Shown piece by piece: positions 38,489 to 47,929 of a stretch of 64,000 bases of DNA (position 1 is the first letter of the stretch; every line of letters starts with the position of its first letter). Both the position numbers and the translations under genes were made by a program. The stretch comes from an uncultured bacterium (GTDB lineage: Bacteria > Bacteroidota > Bacteroidia > Bacteroidales > Bacteroidaceae). The notes under the pieces are model-generated. The model was not told the DNA's origin. It was given only the letters and a program-made list of their open reading frames with translations, and ran no database searches. The DNA lies in the NCBI GenBank assembly GCA_946188155.1, contig CAMHUC010000009.1:1-64000 (forward strand). The letters are read 5' to 3'.

Positions 38489-39655
38489 ATGAAAAAGAAT
38501 TTATTTCTGATGGGTCTCGCCATGATGGGACTCTGCACCTTCACCGCCTGTGGCAGTGATGACGACGACAAGAAGGAAACGGTCGAGACAACCGTCATCC
38601 AGGACTCTGAGTACGACGCTATCATCAACCAGTATGTCAACAACGTGGTAATGCCCACCTACCGTGAGCTGAAACAGAAAAACAGCGCCCTCTACAACGC
38701 TGTTGTCAGCTTCGGCGACGCACCCACCGATGCCAAGTTCCAGGCCATCTGCGACGCTTGGCTGGCCGCCCGCGAGCCGTGGGAGTCGAGCGAGGCCTTC
38801 CTCTTCGGCCCCGTTGCCGACTTCGGCCTCGACCCCAACATGGACTCGTGGCCCCTCGACCAGGAGGCCATCGTCAACACGCTGAAGTCGCAGCAGTGGA
38901 ACACCATGCAGTGGACAGGCGACTACGATGAGGACGACGAGGCCATCGCCGCCGCACAGAACGTGCGCGGCTTCCACACCCTGGAGTTCCTCGCCTTCCG
39001 CGACGGCAAGGCCCGTACGCTCAGCGACGTGGCAACCAGCGACAATGCCGCCGACTACGTCTACAACGCAGACAACGCCACCGCATGGGCACAGTATATG
39101 AGGAATACCGCCCAGCTGCTCGTGGATGACGTGACGCTGCTCGTGGACGCATGGGAGAACGGCTATGCCGACGAGTTCAAGAATCACAGCGGCGGCGACT
39201 TCACCAGCGGCCTGAGCTGCATCGAACAGCTCATCGACGGCTGCATCGACATTGCCGGCGAGGTGGGCGACGCCAAGATCGGGGAGCCTTACACCCTCTA
39301 TGTGTCAGGCCGCACCCAGGAGGCCCTCTACGCCGTGGAGTCATGGTACAGCTGGCACTCGCGCGACGACTATACCAACAACATCTACTCCATCCGCAAT
39401 GCCTACTACGGCTCGCGCGACGGCAGCATCAATGCCAACTCGCTCTCGAAGCTGGTGGCCAAGTACAACCCCACCCTCGACACGGAGGTAAAGGCAGCCA
39501 TCACCACGGCAGCCGCTGCCATTCAGGCTATTCCCCAGCCCTTCCGCAACAACATCAACTCGAAGGAGGCCATGGCGGCTATGGAAGCCTGCAGCGAGCT
39601 CAGCGACATTCTCGAAGGCCAGCTGAAACCCTACCTGCAGAACAACACCAAGTAA
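38489..39655 (+). CDS. Imelysin-family (M75) lipoprotein
   Basis: Lipobox FTACGSDD; GFHTLEF (GxHxxE) motif; imelysin fold sequence. Confidence 0.88.
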   Translation: MKKNLFLMGLAMMGLCTFTACGSDDDDKKETVETTVIQDSEYDAIINQYVNNVVMPTYRELKQKNSALYNAVVSFGDAPTDAKFQAICDAWLAAREPWESSEAFLFGPVADFGLDPNMDSWPLDQEAIVNTLKSQQWNTMQWTGDYDEDDEAIAAAQNVRGFHTLEFLAFRDGKARTLSDVATSDNAADYVYNADNATAWAQYMRNTAQLLVDDVTLLVDAWENGYADEFKNHSGGDFTSGLSCIEQLIDGCIDIAGEVGDAKIGEPYTLYVSGRTQEALYAVESWYSWHSRDDYTNNIYSIRNAYYGSRDGSINANSLSKLVAKYNPTLDTEVKAAITTAAAAIQAIPQPFRNNINSKEAMAAMEACSELSDILEGQLKPYLQNNTK

Positions 39656-39762
39656 GCCGGGAAGGCACCAGCCACAGCATACCGCAAAGCGGAGACGAGA
39701 CCTCAAATCCCGTCTTCGCTATTGTGGTCTAAAGGAGAAAAAGGATTATTTTATAGCATCTA

Positions 39763-41217
39763 ATGAACAAATACTTTAGCATTCTACTGTTGTCAACAGG
39801 TCTCTTTGCCTTCGCGGCATGCGACGACGGCGAGCAGCTCGACGTGGAGGACGTCAACATCCCCCGAGGCTATGCCCTCTCGGCAGGCACAGCGACGGGA
39901 TTCTACAATTCCTCCGTGGCCTACGACCAGGCAGCCCGCTGGCTCTCGGGCACCTACGCCACGCGCTTCAGTGCCGGTGACCGTCTGTACGACAACGTGA
40001 AGACCTCCAACGAGAACGGCCATGGCGGCGGCCTCGGCCCCGTATATGCCGGCTACAGCTGCGGCTCCTGCCACCGCAACGCGGGGCGCACGGAGCCTAC
40101 CTACTGGACCAGCTTCAAGCAGGGCAGCGACGACGGCTCAGGCCCCTACGGCTTCACCGCCTCGCTCATCTACATCACCCGCAAGAACGGCACCTTCTTC
40201 CCCAACTACGGGCGCGTCATCCACGACCAGGCCATCTACGGCGTACGTCCCGAGGGCAAGCTGAAGGTGCGGATCGACTCCATGCAGTTCGTCTTCCCCG
40301 ACGGTGAGAAGTACACCCTCTGCGTGCCCAAGTGGAGCATCACCGAGTGGTATGCCGACTCCATCAGCCCCGACGACCTTTTCTGCACAGTGCGCGTACC
40401 GCTGCGACACGTCGGCATGGGCCAGATGATGGCCATCGACACCGACGAGATTGAGGCCCTCGCCCGCCAGAGCAACTACCCCGAATGGGGCATCAGTGGA
40501 CGCGCCAACTACATCAATGAGCGCGGACGCCTGCAGCTCGGCCTCTCCGGCAACAAGGCCCAGCACGCCGACCTCACCGTGGAGCTGGGCTTCAGCAGCG
40601 ACATGGGCATGACCAACAGCCGCTATCCCGAGGAGATCTGCGAGGGGCAGCGGCAGATGGAAGAGGGTTCGATGATGGGCCTCGCCTACGATATGCTCGA
40701 CGTGCCCGCCCAGGACATGGAGGACGTAGACCTCTATATGCAGGGCCTCGCCGTGCCTGCCCGCCGCAACGTCAACAATGCCGACGTGCAGGCCGGCGAG
40801 CAGCTCTTCTACCAGGCTGGCTGCCACCTCTGCCACGTCACCACCCTGCACACCAAGCCCCGTGGCTCCACCCTGCTCATGGGCACCGGCCTGCCCTGGC
40901 TGGGCCGCCAGACCATACACCCCTACTCCGACTACCTGCTCCACGACATGGGCTCCGAGATCATGGGCGTGGGTCTGAACGACAACTTCGTCAGCGGACT
41001 GGCCCGGGGCAACGAGTGGCGCACCACACCGCTCTGGGGCGTGGGGCTGCAGAAGAAAGTCAACGGCCACACCTACTTCCTGCACGACGGCCGCGCCCGC
41101 AACTTCGTAGAGGCCATCATGTGGCACGGCGGCGAGGGCGAAGCCTCGAAGAACCGCTTCAAGAACATGACCAAGCAACAGCGCGACCAGCTCGTGCAGT
41201 TCCTAAATTCACTTTAG
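39763..41217 (+). CDS. Di-heme oxidoreductase/putative peroxidase lipoprotein
   Basis: Lipobox FAACDDG; two CxxCH motifs (CGSCH, CHLCH); HTYFLHDGRARNFVEAIMWHGGEGEASKNRFKNM. Confidence 0.85.
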   Translation: MNKYFSILLLSTGLFAFAACDDGEQLDVEDVNIPRGYALSAGTATGFYNSSVAYDQAARWLSGTYATRFSAGDRLYDNVKTSNENGHGGGLGPVYAGYSCGSCHRNAGRTEPTYWTSFKQGSDDGSGPYGFTASLIYITRKNGTFFPNYGRVIHDQAIYGVRPEGKLKVRIDSMQFVFPDGEKYTLCVPKWSITEWYADSISPDDLFCTVRVPLRHVGMGQMMAIDTDEIEALARQSNYPEWGISGRANYINERGRLQLGLSGNKAQHADLTVELGFSSDMGMTNSRYPEEICEGQRQMEEGSMMGLAYDMLDVPAQDMEDVDLYMQGLAVPARRNVNNADVQAGEQLFYQAGCHLCHVTTLHTKPRGSTLLMGTGLPWLGRQTIHPYSDYLLHDMGSEIMGVGLNDNFVSGLARGNEWRTTPLWGVGLQKKVNGHTYFLHDGRARNFVEAIMWHGGEGEASKNRFKNMTKQQRDQLVQFLNSL

Positions 41218-41218
41218 A

Positions 41219-41266
41219 AAGACTAGGATGACTAGGATAACTAGGATGACTAGGATGACTAGAAAA
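41219..41266. repeat. Word array (gactaggat)n
   Basis: gactaggatgactaggataactaggatgactaggatgactag. Confidence 0.85.
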
Positions 41267-41281
41267 AACAAAAAGAATACA

Positions 41282-42556
41282 ATGAAATACAATAGAATAT
41301 ACGCCATCCTCATGGCAACGACACTCTCGGCAACAGCAGCCGCCAAGACAGAGACAGAAACCACCGTGGCCACCGCCCCCGACACCGAGGAGCAGACAGA
41401 GGCCGCAAAGTACAACATGGACAACGGCGTCATCCCCATCGCCGACGACCGGGGCTTCACCCTGCAGTCCGACAACGGCAACTTCGTGTTCAAGCCCTAC
41501 CTCTTCATGCAGACCACACTCAGCTACCGCTACTACGACGACGAGGGCCTCGACAAGGCCTACAACCAGGACAACGTGGCCAATTCGGGCTTCGCCATCC
41601 CCTACGCCATCATCGGCTTCACCGGCAAGGCCTTCGGCAAAATCGACTACAACGTGTGCGTCAATGCCGCCGCCTCCGGAGGCAACATCCTACAGCAGGC
41701 CTGGATCGACTACGCCCCACGCCCGGAGGTACGTTTCCGTGTGGGTAAGTTCAAGACACCCTTCACCCACGCCTACCTGACCACCCTCGGCGAGACGCTC
41801 TTCCCACAGCTGCCCACCTCGCTCACGGCACAGGCCATCCTACCCTACTCGCTCAACGCCGTCACGCCGGGCATCGGAACCGGCTTCGACCTCGGCTTCG
41901 AGGTACACGGACTCGTTGCCGACAAGTTCGGCTACGAGGCTGGCATCTGGAACGGCACCGGCTCAGCACAGAACGGAGCCACCAAAGGCCTGAGCGACGA
42001 CAACCACCTGCCCTCGCTCCTCTACGCCGCCCGTCTCACCTACCAGCCCAAGGGTGCCATGCCCATGACGCAGGGCAACCCCAAGCTGCTCCATGAGAAC
42101 AAGATGCTCTTCGGCCTGAGTGCCAACTTCAACAACGAGGCCGAGAGCGAGTCGACCAACGACTTCCGAGCCGGAGCCGAGTTCGCCATGCTCAAGGGCC
42201 GATGGTACGTGGGAGCCGAAGCCTACTACATGCACATCGGATTCACCAAGCGACAGAAGATCAGCGACGCCTACAACTACTGGGGAGCCTACGCACAGGT
42301 GGGCTACTTCGTACACCCGCAGTGGCAGCTGGGACTGCGCTACGACTTCTATGACCGCAACGGCACGACGAAGGACGGCATCCTCAATATGCCCGCCGCC
42401 AGCGTCAACTTCTTCATACCCAAGACCAACATCAAGCTATCGGCCATGTACCAGTTCATCGGGCGAACAGGCCACGCCACACAGCTCGACCGCGACCTCG
42501 ACGACCTGGGCATCTGCACACACACCGCACAGCTGATGCTGCAGTACGGCTTTTAA
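41282..42556 (+). CDS. Outer-membrane porin
   Basis: Signal peptide from MKYNRIYAILMATTLSATAAA; beta-barrel repeats; ends in LMLQYGF. Confidence 0.75.
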   Translation: MKYNRIYAILMATTLSATAAAKTETETTVATAPDTEEQTEAAKYNMDNGVIPIADDRGFTLQSDNGNFVFKPYLFMQTTLSYRYYDDEGLDKAYNQDNVANSGFAIPYAIIGFTGKAFGKIDYNVCVNAAASGGNILQQAWIDYAPRPEVRFRVGKFKTPFTHAYLTTLGETLFPQLPTSLTAQAILPYSLNAVTPGIGTGFDLGFEVHGLVADKFGYEAGIWNGTGSAQNGATKGLSDDNHLPSLLYAARLTYQPKGAMPMTQGNPKLLHENKMLFGLSANFNNEAESESTNDFRAGAEFAMLKGRWYVGAEAYYMHIGFTKRQKISDAYNYWGAYAQVGYFVHPQWQLGLRYDFYDRNGTTKDGILNMPAASVNFFIPKTNIKLSAMYQFIGRTGHATQLDRDLDDLGICTHTAQLMLQYGF

Positions 42557-42600
42557 GAGTTAAGAGTTATGAATTATGAGTTAAGAATTTGCATATCTCA

Positions 42601-43329
42601 ATGAAAAAGTATATCTTTGCAACCCTGTTGGCACTGACAACCCTCACGCTGGCCTCCTGCGACGACGGACGCATCTACCCCGAGACGAGCACTACTGCCG
42701 AAGGAAAGACCGTGGTCGTGGAGGGCAACGTCAGCGGACTCGACTCCTGGCCGGGCAACTACCGTGTGTCAGTGGCAGGCTTCGACGATGCCGACGACGA
42801 GTATGCCAGCGTGTCGAAGACCATCACTGCCAGCGACATCCAGGGGGGCCGGCTCTCTGTAGAGCTGTCAGGCATCAAGAGTGAGGTGAAGCTCGTCCGC
42901 CTATGCATCCTCGACCGTCTGCGCCGACATATCGTCACCTTCGGCGAGACCGACATACAACAGGCCACGGAGACCGTCAGGATGGATGTGGGCACGGTAG
43001 ACCTGAGCATGTTCAACGCCATTCAGCAGGCTTACCTGAACACCACCTGCGCCAACTGCCACGGAGCCTCCAACCGCGCCGCAGCAGGCCTCTACCTCAC
43101 CGAGGGCCGCAGCTACGCTGCACTCGTAGGCGTCGCCTCCAAGCGTGTTGAGGGCAAGCAGCTCGTCACCCCCAACGACGCCAACAACAGCGTGCTCCAC
43201 ATGGTGCTCAACCAGCAGAGCGTGGAGGGCATCTCGATGGACCACCGCGACCTGGTGTCGGAGAAGAACGAACTCACCATCCTGCCGCTCATCGACAGCT
43301 GGATCAACAACGGGGCGAAGGAGAATTAA
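42601..43329 (+). CDS. c-type heme lipoprotein
   Basis: Lipobox LASCDDG; single CANCH heme-binding motif. Confidence 0.75.
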   Translation: MKKYIFATLLALTTLTLASCDDGRIYPETSTTAEGKTVVVEGNVSGLDSWPGNYRVSVAGFDDADDEYASVSKTITASDIQGGRLSVELSGIKSEVKLVRLCILDRLRRHIVTFGETDIQQATETVRMDVGTVDLSMFNAIQQAYLNTTCANCHGASNRAAAGLYLTEGRSYAALVGVASKRVEGKQLVTPNDANNSVLHMVLNQQSVEGISMDHRDLVSEKNELTILPLIDSWINNGAKEN

Positions 43330-43392
43330 GGTTTAGAGTTTATAGTTTAGAGTTTATAGTTTATAGTTTATAGATGAATAGTAAATCGTAAA
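43329..43392. repeat. Word array (gtttatagtttaga)n
   Basis: ggtttagagtttatagtttagagtttatagtttatagtttatagatg. Confidence 0.8.
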
Positions 43393-43394
43393 TA

Positions 43395-44534
43395 TTGATG
43401 ATACAGAACATACAGTTTGAGAACGCCCGAGCCGAGGTCTTCAGCTTCGACTGTGGAACAGAGGTCAAGGAATACCACGCGATGATTCACGTGACGATGC
43501 CCCGACTGCCATTTGCCAAGCAGCTCGAAGCCGTGCTCGCCGCCTACGACCAGCTTATCAGTGAGACACTACCCGGAGCGCAGGCCGTATTCAAGCGCTA
43601 CTTCCTCAGCGATGCTGCCAACCAGCAGGACGAGGTGGTGGTGGCCGACATGACCGACTGCGCCAAGAGCATCATCCAGCAGGCACCACTCGACGGCACC
43701 AAGCTGGCCCTCTGGGTCTACCTCATGACCGGCGTGCAGACCAGCATCACCGGCAGCGGACTCTACGCCGTCAGTCACGGACAGTTCCGGCACCTGTGGA
43801 ACGGCTCTGCCCACAACCTGGCAGCCAACTCCGAGTACCAGACGCGCCTGCTCTTCAACGAGTACAACATGCAGCTGCTGCAGGAGGGGTGTACCCTGGA
43901 GGCCAACTGCATACGCACCTGGTTCTTCGTCAACGATGTCGACCTCAACTACGGTGGCGTCGTCCGCGCCCGCAACCAGTTCTTCTTCACCCAGGGACTC
44001 ACCGTCCACACCCACTTCATCGCCTCCACAGGCATCGGAGGGCGACAGGCCGACCCCAACGTGCTCTCGCAGATGGACAACTACGCCATCGACGGCATCC
44101 AGCGCGAACAGATCCACTACCTCTACGCCCCCACCCACCTGAACCGCACGAGCGACTACGGCGTGAGCTTCGAGCGCGGCACACGTGTCGACTATCAGGA
44201 CCGTCGCCACGTGTTCATCTCCGGCACGGCCAGCATCAACAACAAGGGCGAGGTGAAGTATCCCAAGAACATCGTCAAGCAGACCGAACGCATGTGGGAA
44301 AACGTGGAGGCCCTGTTGGCCGAGGCCGAATGCACCTACGACAATGTCTGCGAGATGGTGGTCTACTTGCGCGACACCGCCGACTACGGTATCGTCAGCG
44401 ACATGTACCGCGAGCGCTTCCCCGGCCGGCCCTACGTCATCGTCCACGCCCCCGTGTGCCGTCCCGGCTGGCTCGTCGAGATGGAGTGCATGGCAGTCAG
44501 GCAGGTCAGCAATCCTGAACTACCGGCGTTCTAA
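43395..44534 (+). CDS. Rid/chorismatase (FkbO/XanB2)-like protein
   Basis: C-terminal RidA-like domain HVFISGTASINNKGEVKYPKNIVKQTERMWENVEALLAEAECTYDNVCEMVVYLRD; long N-terminal domain. Confidence 0.65.
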   Translation: MMIQNIQFENARAEVFSFDCGTEVKEYHAMIHVTMPRLPFAKQLEAVLAAYDQLISETLPGAQAVFKRYFLSDAANQQDEVVVADMTDCAKSIIQQAPLDGTKLALWVYLMTGVQTSITGSGLYAVSHGQFRHLWNGSAHNLAANSEYQTRLLFNEYNMQLLQEGCTLEANCIRTWFFVNDVDLNYGGVVRARNQFFFTQGLTVHTHFIASTGIGGRQADPNVLSQMDNYAIDGIQREQIHYLYAPTHLNRTSDYGVSFERGTRVDYQDRRHVFISGTASINNKGEVKYPKNIVKQTERMWENVEALLAEAECTYDNVCEMVVYLRDTADYGIVSDMYRERFPGRPYVIVHAPVCRPGWLVEMECMAVRQVSNPELPAF

Positions 44535-44561
44535 GTTTAAGGCAACATGCATAATAGCCAC

Positions 44562-44620
44562 TTGTTCAGACCACCCCTAACCCCTCCTAAGTTAGGAGGG
44601 GTTAGGGGTGGTCTGAACAA
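44562..44620. repeat. Perfect 29-bp inverted repeat with 1-nt loop
   Basis: ttgttcagaccacccctaacccctcctaa-g-ttaggaggggttaggggtggtctgaacaa. Confidence 0.95.
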
Positions 44621-44660
44621 CGGCAAAACAAACCAACTCATTAATTAAACATTCCTAAGT

Positions 44661-46667
44661 GTGAAAACCATCAAGATTCTCCTGGCAGTCGCCTATACGG
44701 CGCTGCTCTTAGTGATGGGCTACGCCACCTTCCTGGCCCAGGCCAATGGCCAGCAGTACGCCTCCGAGCACGTCTATGCCGCCCCCTGGTTCTTCGGTCT
44801 CTGGGCGCTGCTGTCGGCACTCTCGCTGTGGTATCTGTGGCGCCGGCAGCTGTGGCGGCGCACCTCCGTCTGTCTGCTCCACGTATCCTTCCTGGTCATC
44901 CTCGCCGGCAGTGCCCTCACCTGGTTCACCGCCAGCGAGGGTCTGCTCCACATCCGGCAGGGCGACACCCAGGACCACTACCTCGCCGACGGCCGGCTGA
45001 AGCCGCTGCCCTTCGCCCTGACGCTCCACGCCTTCACCATCGACTACTATCCCGGCTCTCACGCCCCTGCCGACTTCGTGAGCACCCTGGTCTGCCAGGG
45101 CGACACCGTCAGCATATCCATGAACCACATCATGCAGCGCCAGGGCTACCGGCTCTTCCAGTCGTCCTTCGACCCCGACCGTCAGGGCACCATCCTCAGC
45201 GTGCGCTACGACCCCTGGGGCACGCCCCTCACCTACTTCGGCTACGCCCTGCTCGGCCTGAGCATGCTGTGGGTGCTGCTGGCCCGTGGCGAGGAGTTCC
45301 GACGCCTGCTGCGCCAGCTGAGCCAGTCGCGCACCGTGCTGACAGCCTTGCTGCTCTCTATCGCGGGAGCTGTTTCTGCCCGCAGCGTGCCCACCATCAG
45401 CCAGGAGAAGGCCCGTCAGGCCGCCCGCATGCAGATAGTCTACAACGACCGCGTGGCCCCGCTCTCCACCCTGGCCCACGACTTCCTGCAGAAGGTCTAC
45501 GGCCGCAGCAGTTACAAGGGTCTCACGGCCGAGCAGGTCGTCTACGGTTGGCTCTCGCGTCCCGATGCCTGGAAGCAGGAGCCAATGATCAAAATCAAGG
45601 ACGCACGTCTGCGCCAGCAGCTCGGCATCAAGAGCCAGTACGCCTCGCTCGCCCAGCTCTTCGACGGCGACGACTACCGTCTGATGCCCCTCATCGAGGC
45701 CAATGGCAACCGTCCCGACAAGGCCATGCAGGAGCTCGACGAGAAGGTGGGGCTCATCGTCATGCTCACCGAGGGGCAGCTCATCGTGCCGCGCCCTGCC
45801 GACGTGGCTCCGCTGTCGGAGGCGAAGGTTTCGGCCGAGATCCTCTACAACACCATTCCCTTCAGCAAGCTGCTCTTCATGGCCTGTCTCACTCTCGGCT
45901 TCATCACCTTCTTCCTGATGCTCTACCGCTCCTCCCACAGCAAGAGCGGCACCCAACTCGCCTCTCACCACTCACCTCTCACCTCTTTCCTCCTCACCCT
46001 CCTCACCCTCTTCCACCTCGCAGGCTACTGCCTGCGATGGTACGTCAGCGGCCGCATACCACTGGGCAACGGCTACGAGACGATGATCTTCATGGCCCTC
46101 GTCATCCTCTTCATCACCCTCGTGCTCCACCGCCGCTTTGCGTTCATCCTGCCCTTCGGCCTCATGCTCGCCGGCTTCACCCTGCTCGTGAGCCACCTCA
46201 GCCAGATGAATCCGCAGATCACCCACCTCATGCCCGTGCTCTCCTCGCCACTGCTCACCTCGCACGTCAGCATCATCATGATGGCCTACGCCCTGCTCGC
46301 CTTCATGATGCTCAACGGCATCTACGCCCTCATCCTCATCGCCATGGGCCGAAGCGGCGACATCGAGACGCTCACCCTGCTCAGCCGCGCGATGCTCTAC
46401 CCCGCCGTGTTCTTCCTCGCAACAGGCATCTTCCTCGGTGCCCTCTGGGCCAACGTCTCCTGGGGGCGCTACTGGAGCTGGGACCCCAAAGAGGTGTGGG
46501 CACTCATCACGCTGATGGTCTACGCCGTGGCTTTCCACCGGCAGAGCATCCCGCAGCTGCGCCGTCCCGCAGTGTTCCACGCCTACCTCGTCATCGCCTT
46601 CCTGGCCGTGCTGATGACCTACTTCGGCGTCAACTACTTCCTCGGCGGCATGCACTCCTACGCATAA
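44661..46667 (+). CDS. Cytochrome c biogenesis protein CcsBA (ResB-CcsA fusion), GTG start
   Basis: N-terminal ResB-like region; C-terminal CcsA WGRYWSWDPKEVWALITLMVYAVAFHRQS and NYFLGGMHSYA. Confidence 0.92.
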   Translation: MKTIKILLAVAYTALLLVMGYATFLAQANGQQYASEHVYAAPWFFGLWALLSALSLWYLWRRQLWRRTSVCLLHVSFLVILAGSALTWFTASEGLLHIRQGDTQDHYLADGRLKPLPFALTLHAFTIDYYPGSHAPADFVSTLVCQGDTVSISMNHIMQRQGYRLFQSSFDPDRQGTILSVRYDPWGTPLTYFGYALLGLSMLWVLLARGEEFRRLLRQLSQSRTVLTALLLSIAGAVSARSVPTISQEKARQAARMQIVYNDRVAPLSTLAHDFLQKVYGRSSYKGLTAEQVVYGWLSRPDAWKQEPMIKIKDARLRQQLGIKSQYASLAQLFDGDDYRLMPLIEANGNRPDKAMQELDEKVGLIVMLTEGQLIVPRPADVAPLSEAKVSAEILYNTIPFSKLLFMACLTLGFITFFLMLYRSSHSKSGTQLASHHSPLTSFLLTLLTLFHLAGYCLRWYVSGRIPLGNGYETMIFMALVILFITLVLHRRFAFILPFGLMLAGFTLLVSHLSQMNPQITHLMPVLSSPLLTSHVSIIMMAYALLAFMMLNGIYALILIAMGRSGDIETLTLLSRAMLYPAVFFLATGIFLGALWANVSWGRYWSWDPKEVWALITLMVYAVAFHRQSIPQLRRPAVFHAYLVIAFLAVLMTYFGVNYFLGGMHSYA

Positions 46668-46755
46668 TAGCTGAAGAAAAAATCCTACGCAAAATTTGGC
46701 TATATCAAAGATAATGTCTATCTTTGCGCCGTAAACCCCAAAAATACAAATAACT

Positions 46756-47673
46756 ATGGATTCACAAAGTAACGACAAGAAGAGAGAAACAATGGCAAAA
46801 GGCAAGTATTTAAACCCCAAGGCCGACCTGACCTTTAAGCTGGTGTTCGGCGAACATCCAGACCTGGTGATGAGTCTGCTCAATGCCCTGCTGCCCATTG
46901 CGGAGGAGAACCCGATTGTCAGCGTGGAGTATCAGACGTCCGAATTGGTGCCCGAGAACAAGGGCAAGAAGGACAGCATCGTCGACGTGCGCTGTAAGGA
47001 CTCCAGCGGACGGCAGTTCATCGTGGAGATGCAGATGTACTGGAACGAGGATTTCAAGAAGCGCGTGCTGCTGAATGCCTCCAAAGCCGTAGTGAAGCAG
47101 GTGAACGAGGGTGAGAACTATCAGCTGATAGAGCCTGTGTTCTCGCTGAATCTGATCAACGACGACGGCTTCCAGCCCGACACCGACGAATTCTACCACG
47201 ACTACGCCGTGCTCAACGTGGCCCACCCTGAGCGCACCATCGACGGGTTGCGCTTCGTGTTTGTAGAACTGCCCAAGTTCCAGCCCAAGAGTATCGCTGA
47301 GAAAAAGATGGCTGTGCTGTGGCTCCGCTTCCTCACCGAGATAAGCGAAAGCACACAAGAGGCTCCCGCCGAGCTACTGGAGAACGAGCAGACTCGCAAG
47401 GCCCTGAGCATCGTGGAGAAGTCGGCCATGACTGAGGCCCAGCTCTACGCCTACGAGCGGTTCATGCTGTCCATCGTCGACGAGCGTGTCATCATCGAAG
47501 GGTCCCACAAGAAAGGCATCGCTGAAGGCATGAAAAAGGGAATGGCCGAAGCTGAGGAGAGAAGGATTAAGGAACGGCTGCAAAACGCCCGTAGCCTAAA
47601 GGAGAATGGTGTTGCCCTGGATATAATAGTCCAAAGTCTTGGACTCACTGAAAGCGAACTGAACCAGCTATAG
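46756..47673 (+). CDS. Rpn-family recombination-promoting nuclease/PD-(D/E)XK transposase-like protein
   Basis: KYLNPKADLTFKLVFGEHPDLVMSLLNALLP; DSIVDVRCKDSSGRQFIVEMQMYWNEDFKKRVLLNASKA. Confidence 0.92.
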   Translation: MDSQSNDKKRETMAKGKYLNPKADLTFKLVFGEHPDLVMSLLNALLPIAEENPIVSVEYQTSELVPENKGKKDSIVDVRCKDSSGRQFIVEMQMYWNEDFKKRVLLNASKAVVKQVNEGENYQLIEPVFSLNLINDDGFQPDTDEFYHDYAVLNVAHPERTIDGLRFVFVELPKFQPKSIAEKKMAVLWLRFLTEISESTQEAPAELLENEQTRKALSIVEKSAMTEAQLYAYERFMLSIVDERVIIEGSHKKGIAEGMKKGMAEAEERRIKERLQNARSLKENGVALDIIVQSLGLTESELNQL

Positions 47674-47785
47674 CCTATTTGAGAACCGGCCCCTGCAGTG
47701 ATGCCTACTTCACTACAGGGGCCGAAACCTTTTTTATATCACGCCGACTGGCAAACAGCCAGAGTCAGCTCATTGTGCGAGCAGC

Positions 47786-47914
47786 TCAGATCTGCTCTTC
47801 CGTCGTCTCGTCGTACAGTTCGAATGTGCTGATGTCGGAATCCGTCAGGATGACGCCTTCCAGCGCCACCTCTACGGCCACTGACTCAGGGGCAATGTAT
47901 CTTCTCTTTTCCAT
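47786..47914 (-). CDS. Small peptide (42 aa)
   Basis: MEKRRYIAPESVAVEVALEGVILTDSDISTFELYDETTEEQI*; resembles short MKKYIAPxxxVVxLExExxIL peptides common in Prevotella/Bacteroides. Confidence 0.55.
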   Translation of the reverse strand: MEKRRYIAPESVAVEVALEGVILTDSDISTFELYDETTEEQI

Positions 47915-47929
47915 ATTGTTCACAGTCTG

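Noticed and set aside
41228-41281. N-terminal extension MTRITRMTRMTRKNKKNT of the second porin
   Set aside because: Encoded by an intergenic word array; the signal peptide begins at MKYNRIYAIL (41282)
44828-46714. 628-aa + strand ORF overlapping CcsBA
   Set aside because: Out-of-frame shadow of CcsBA; Pro/Arg/His-rich low-complexity translation
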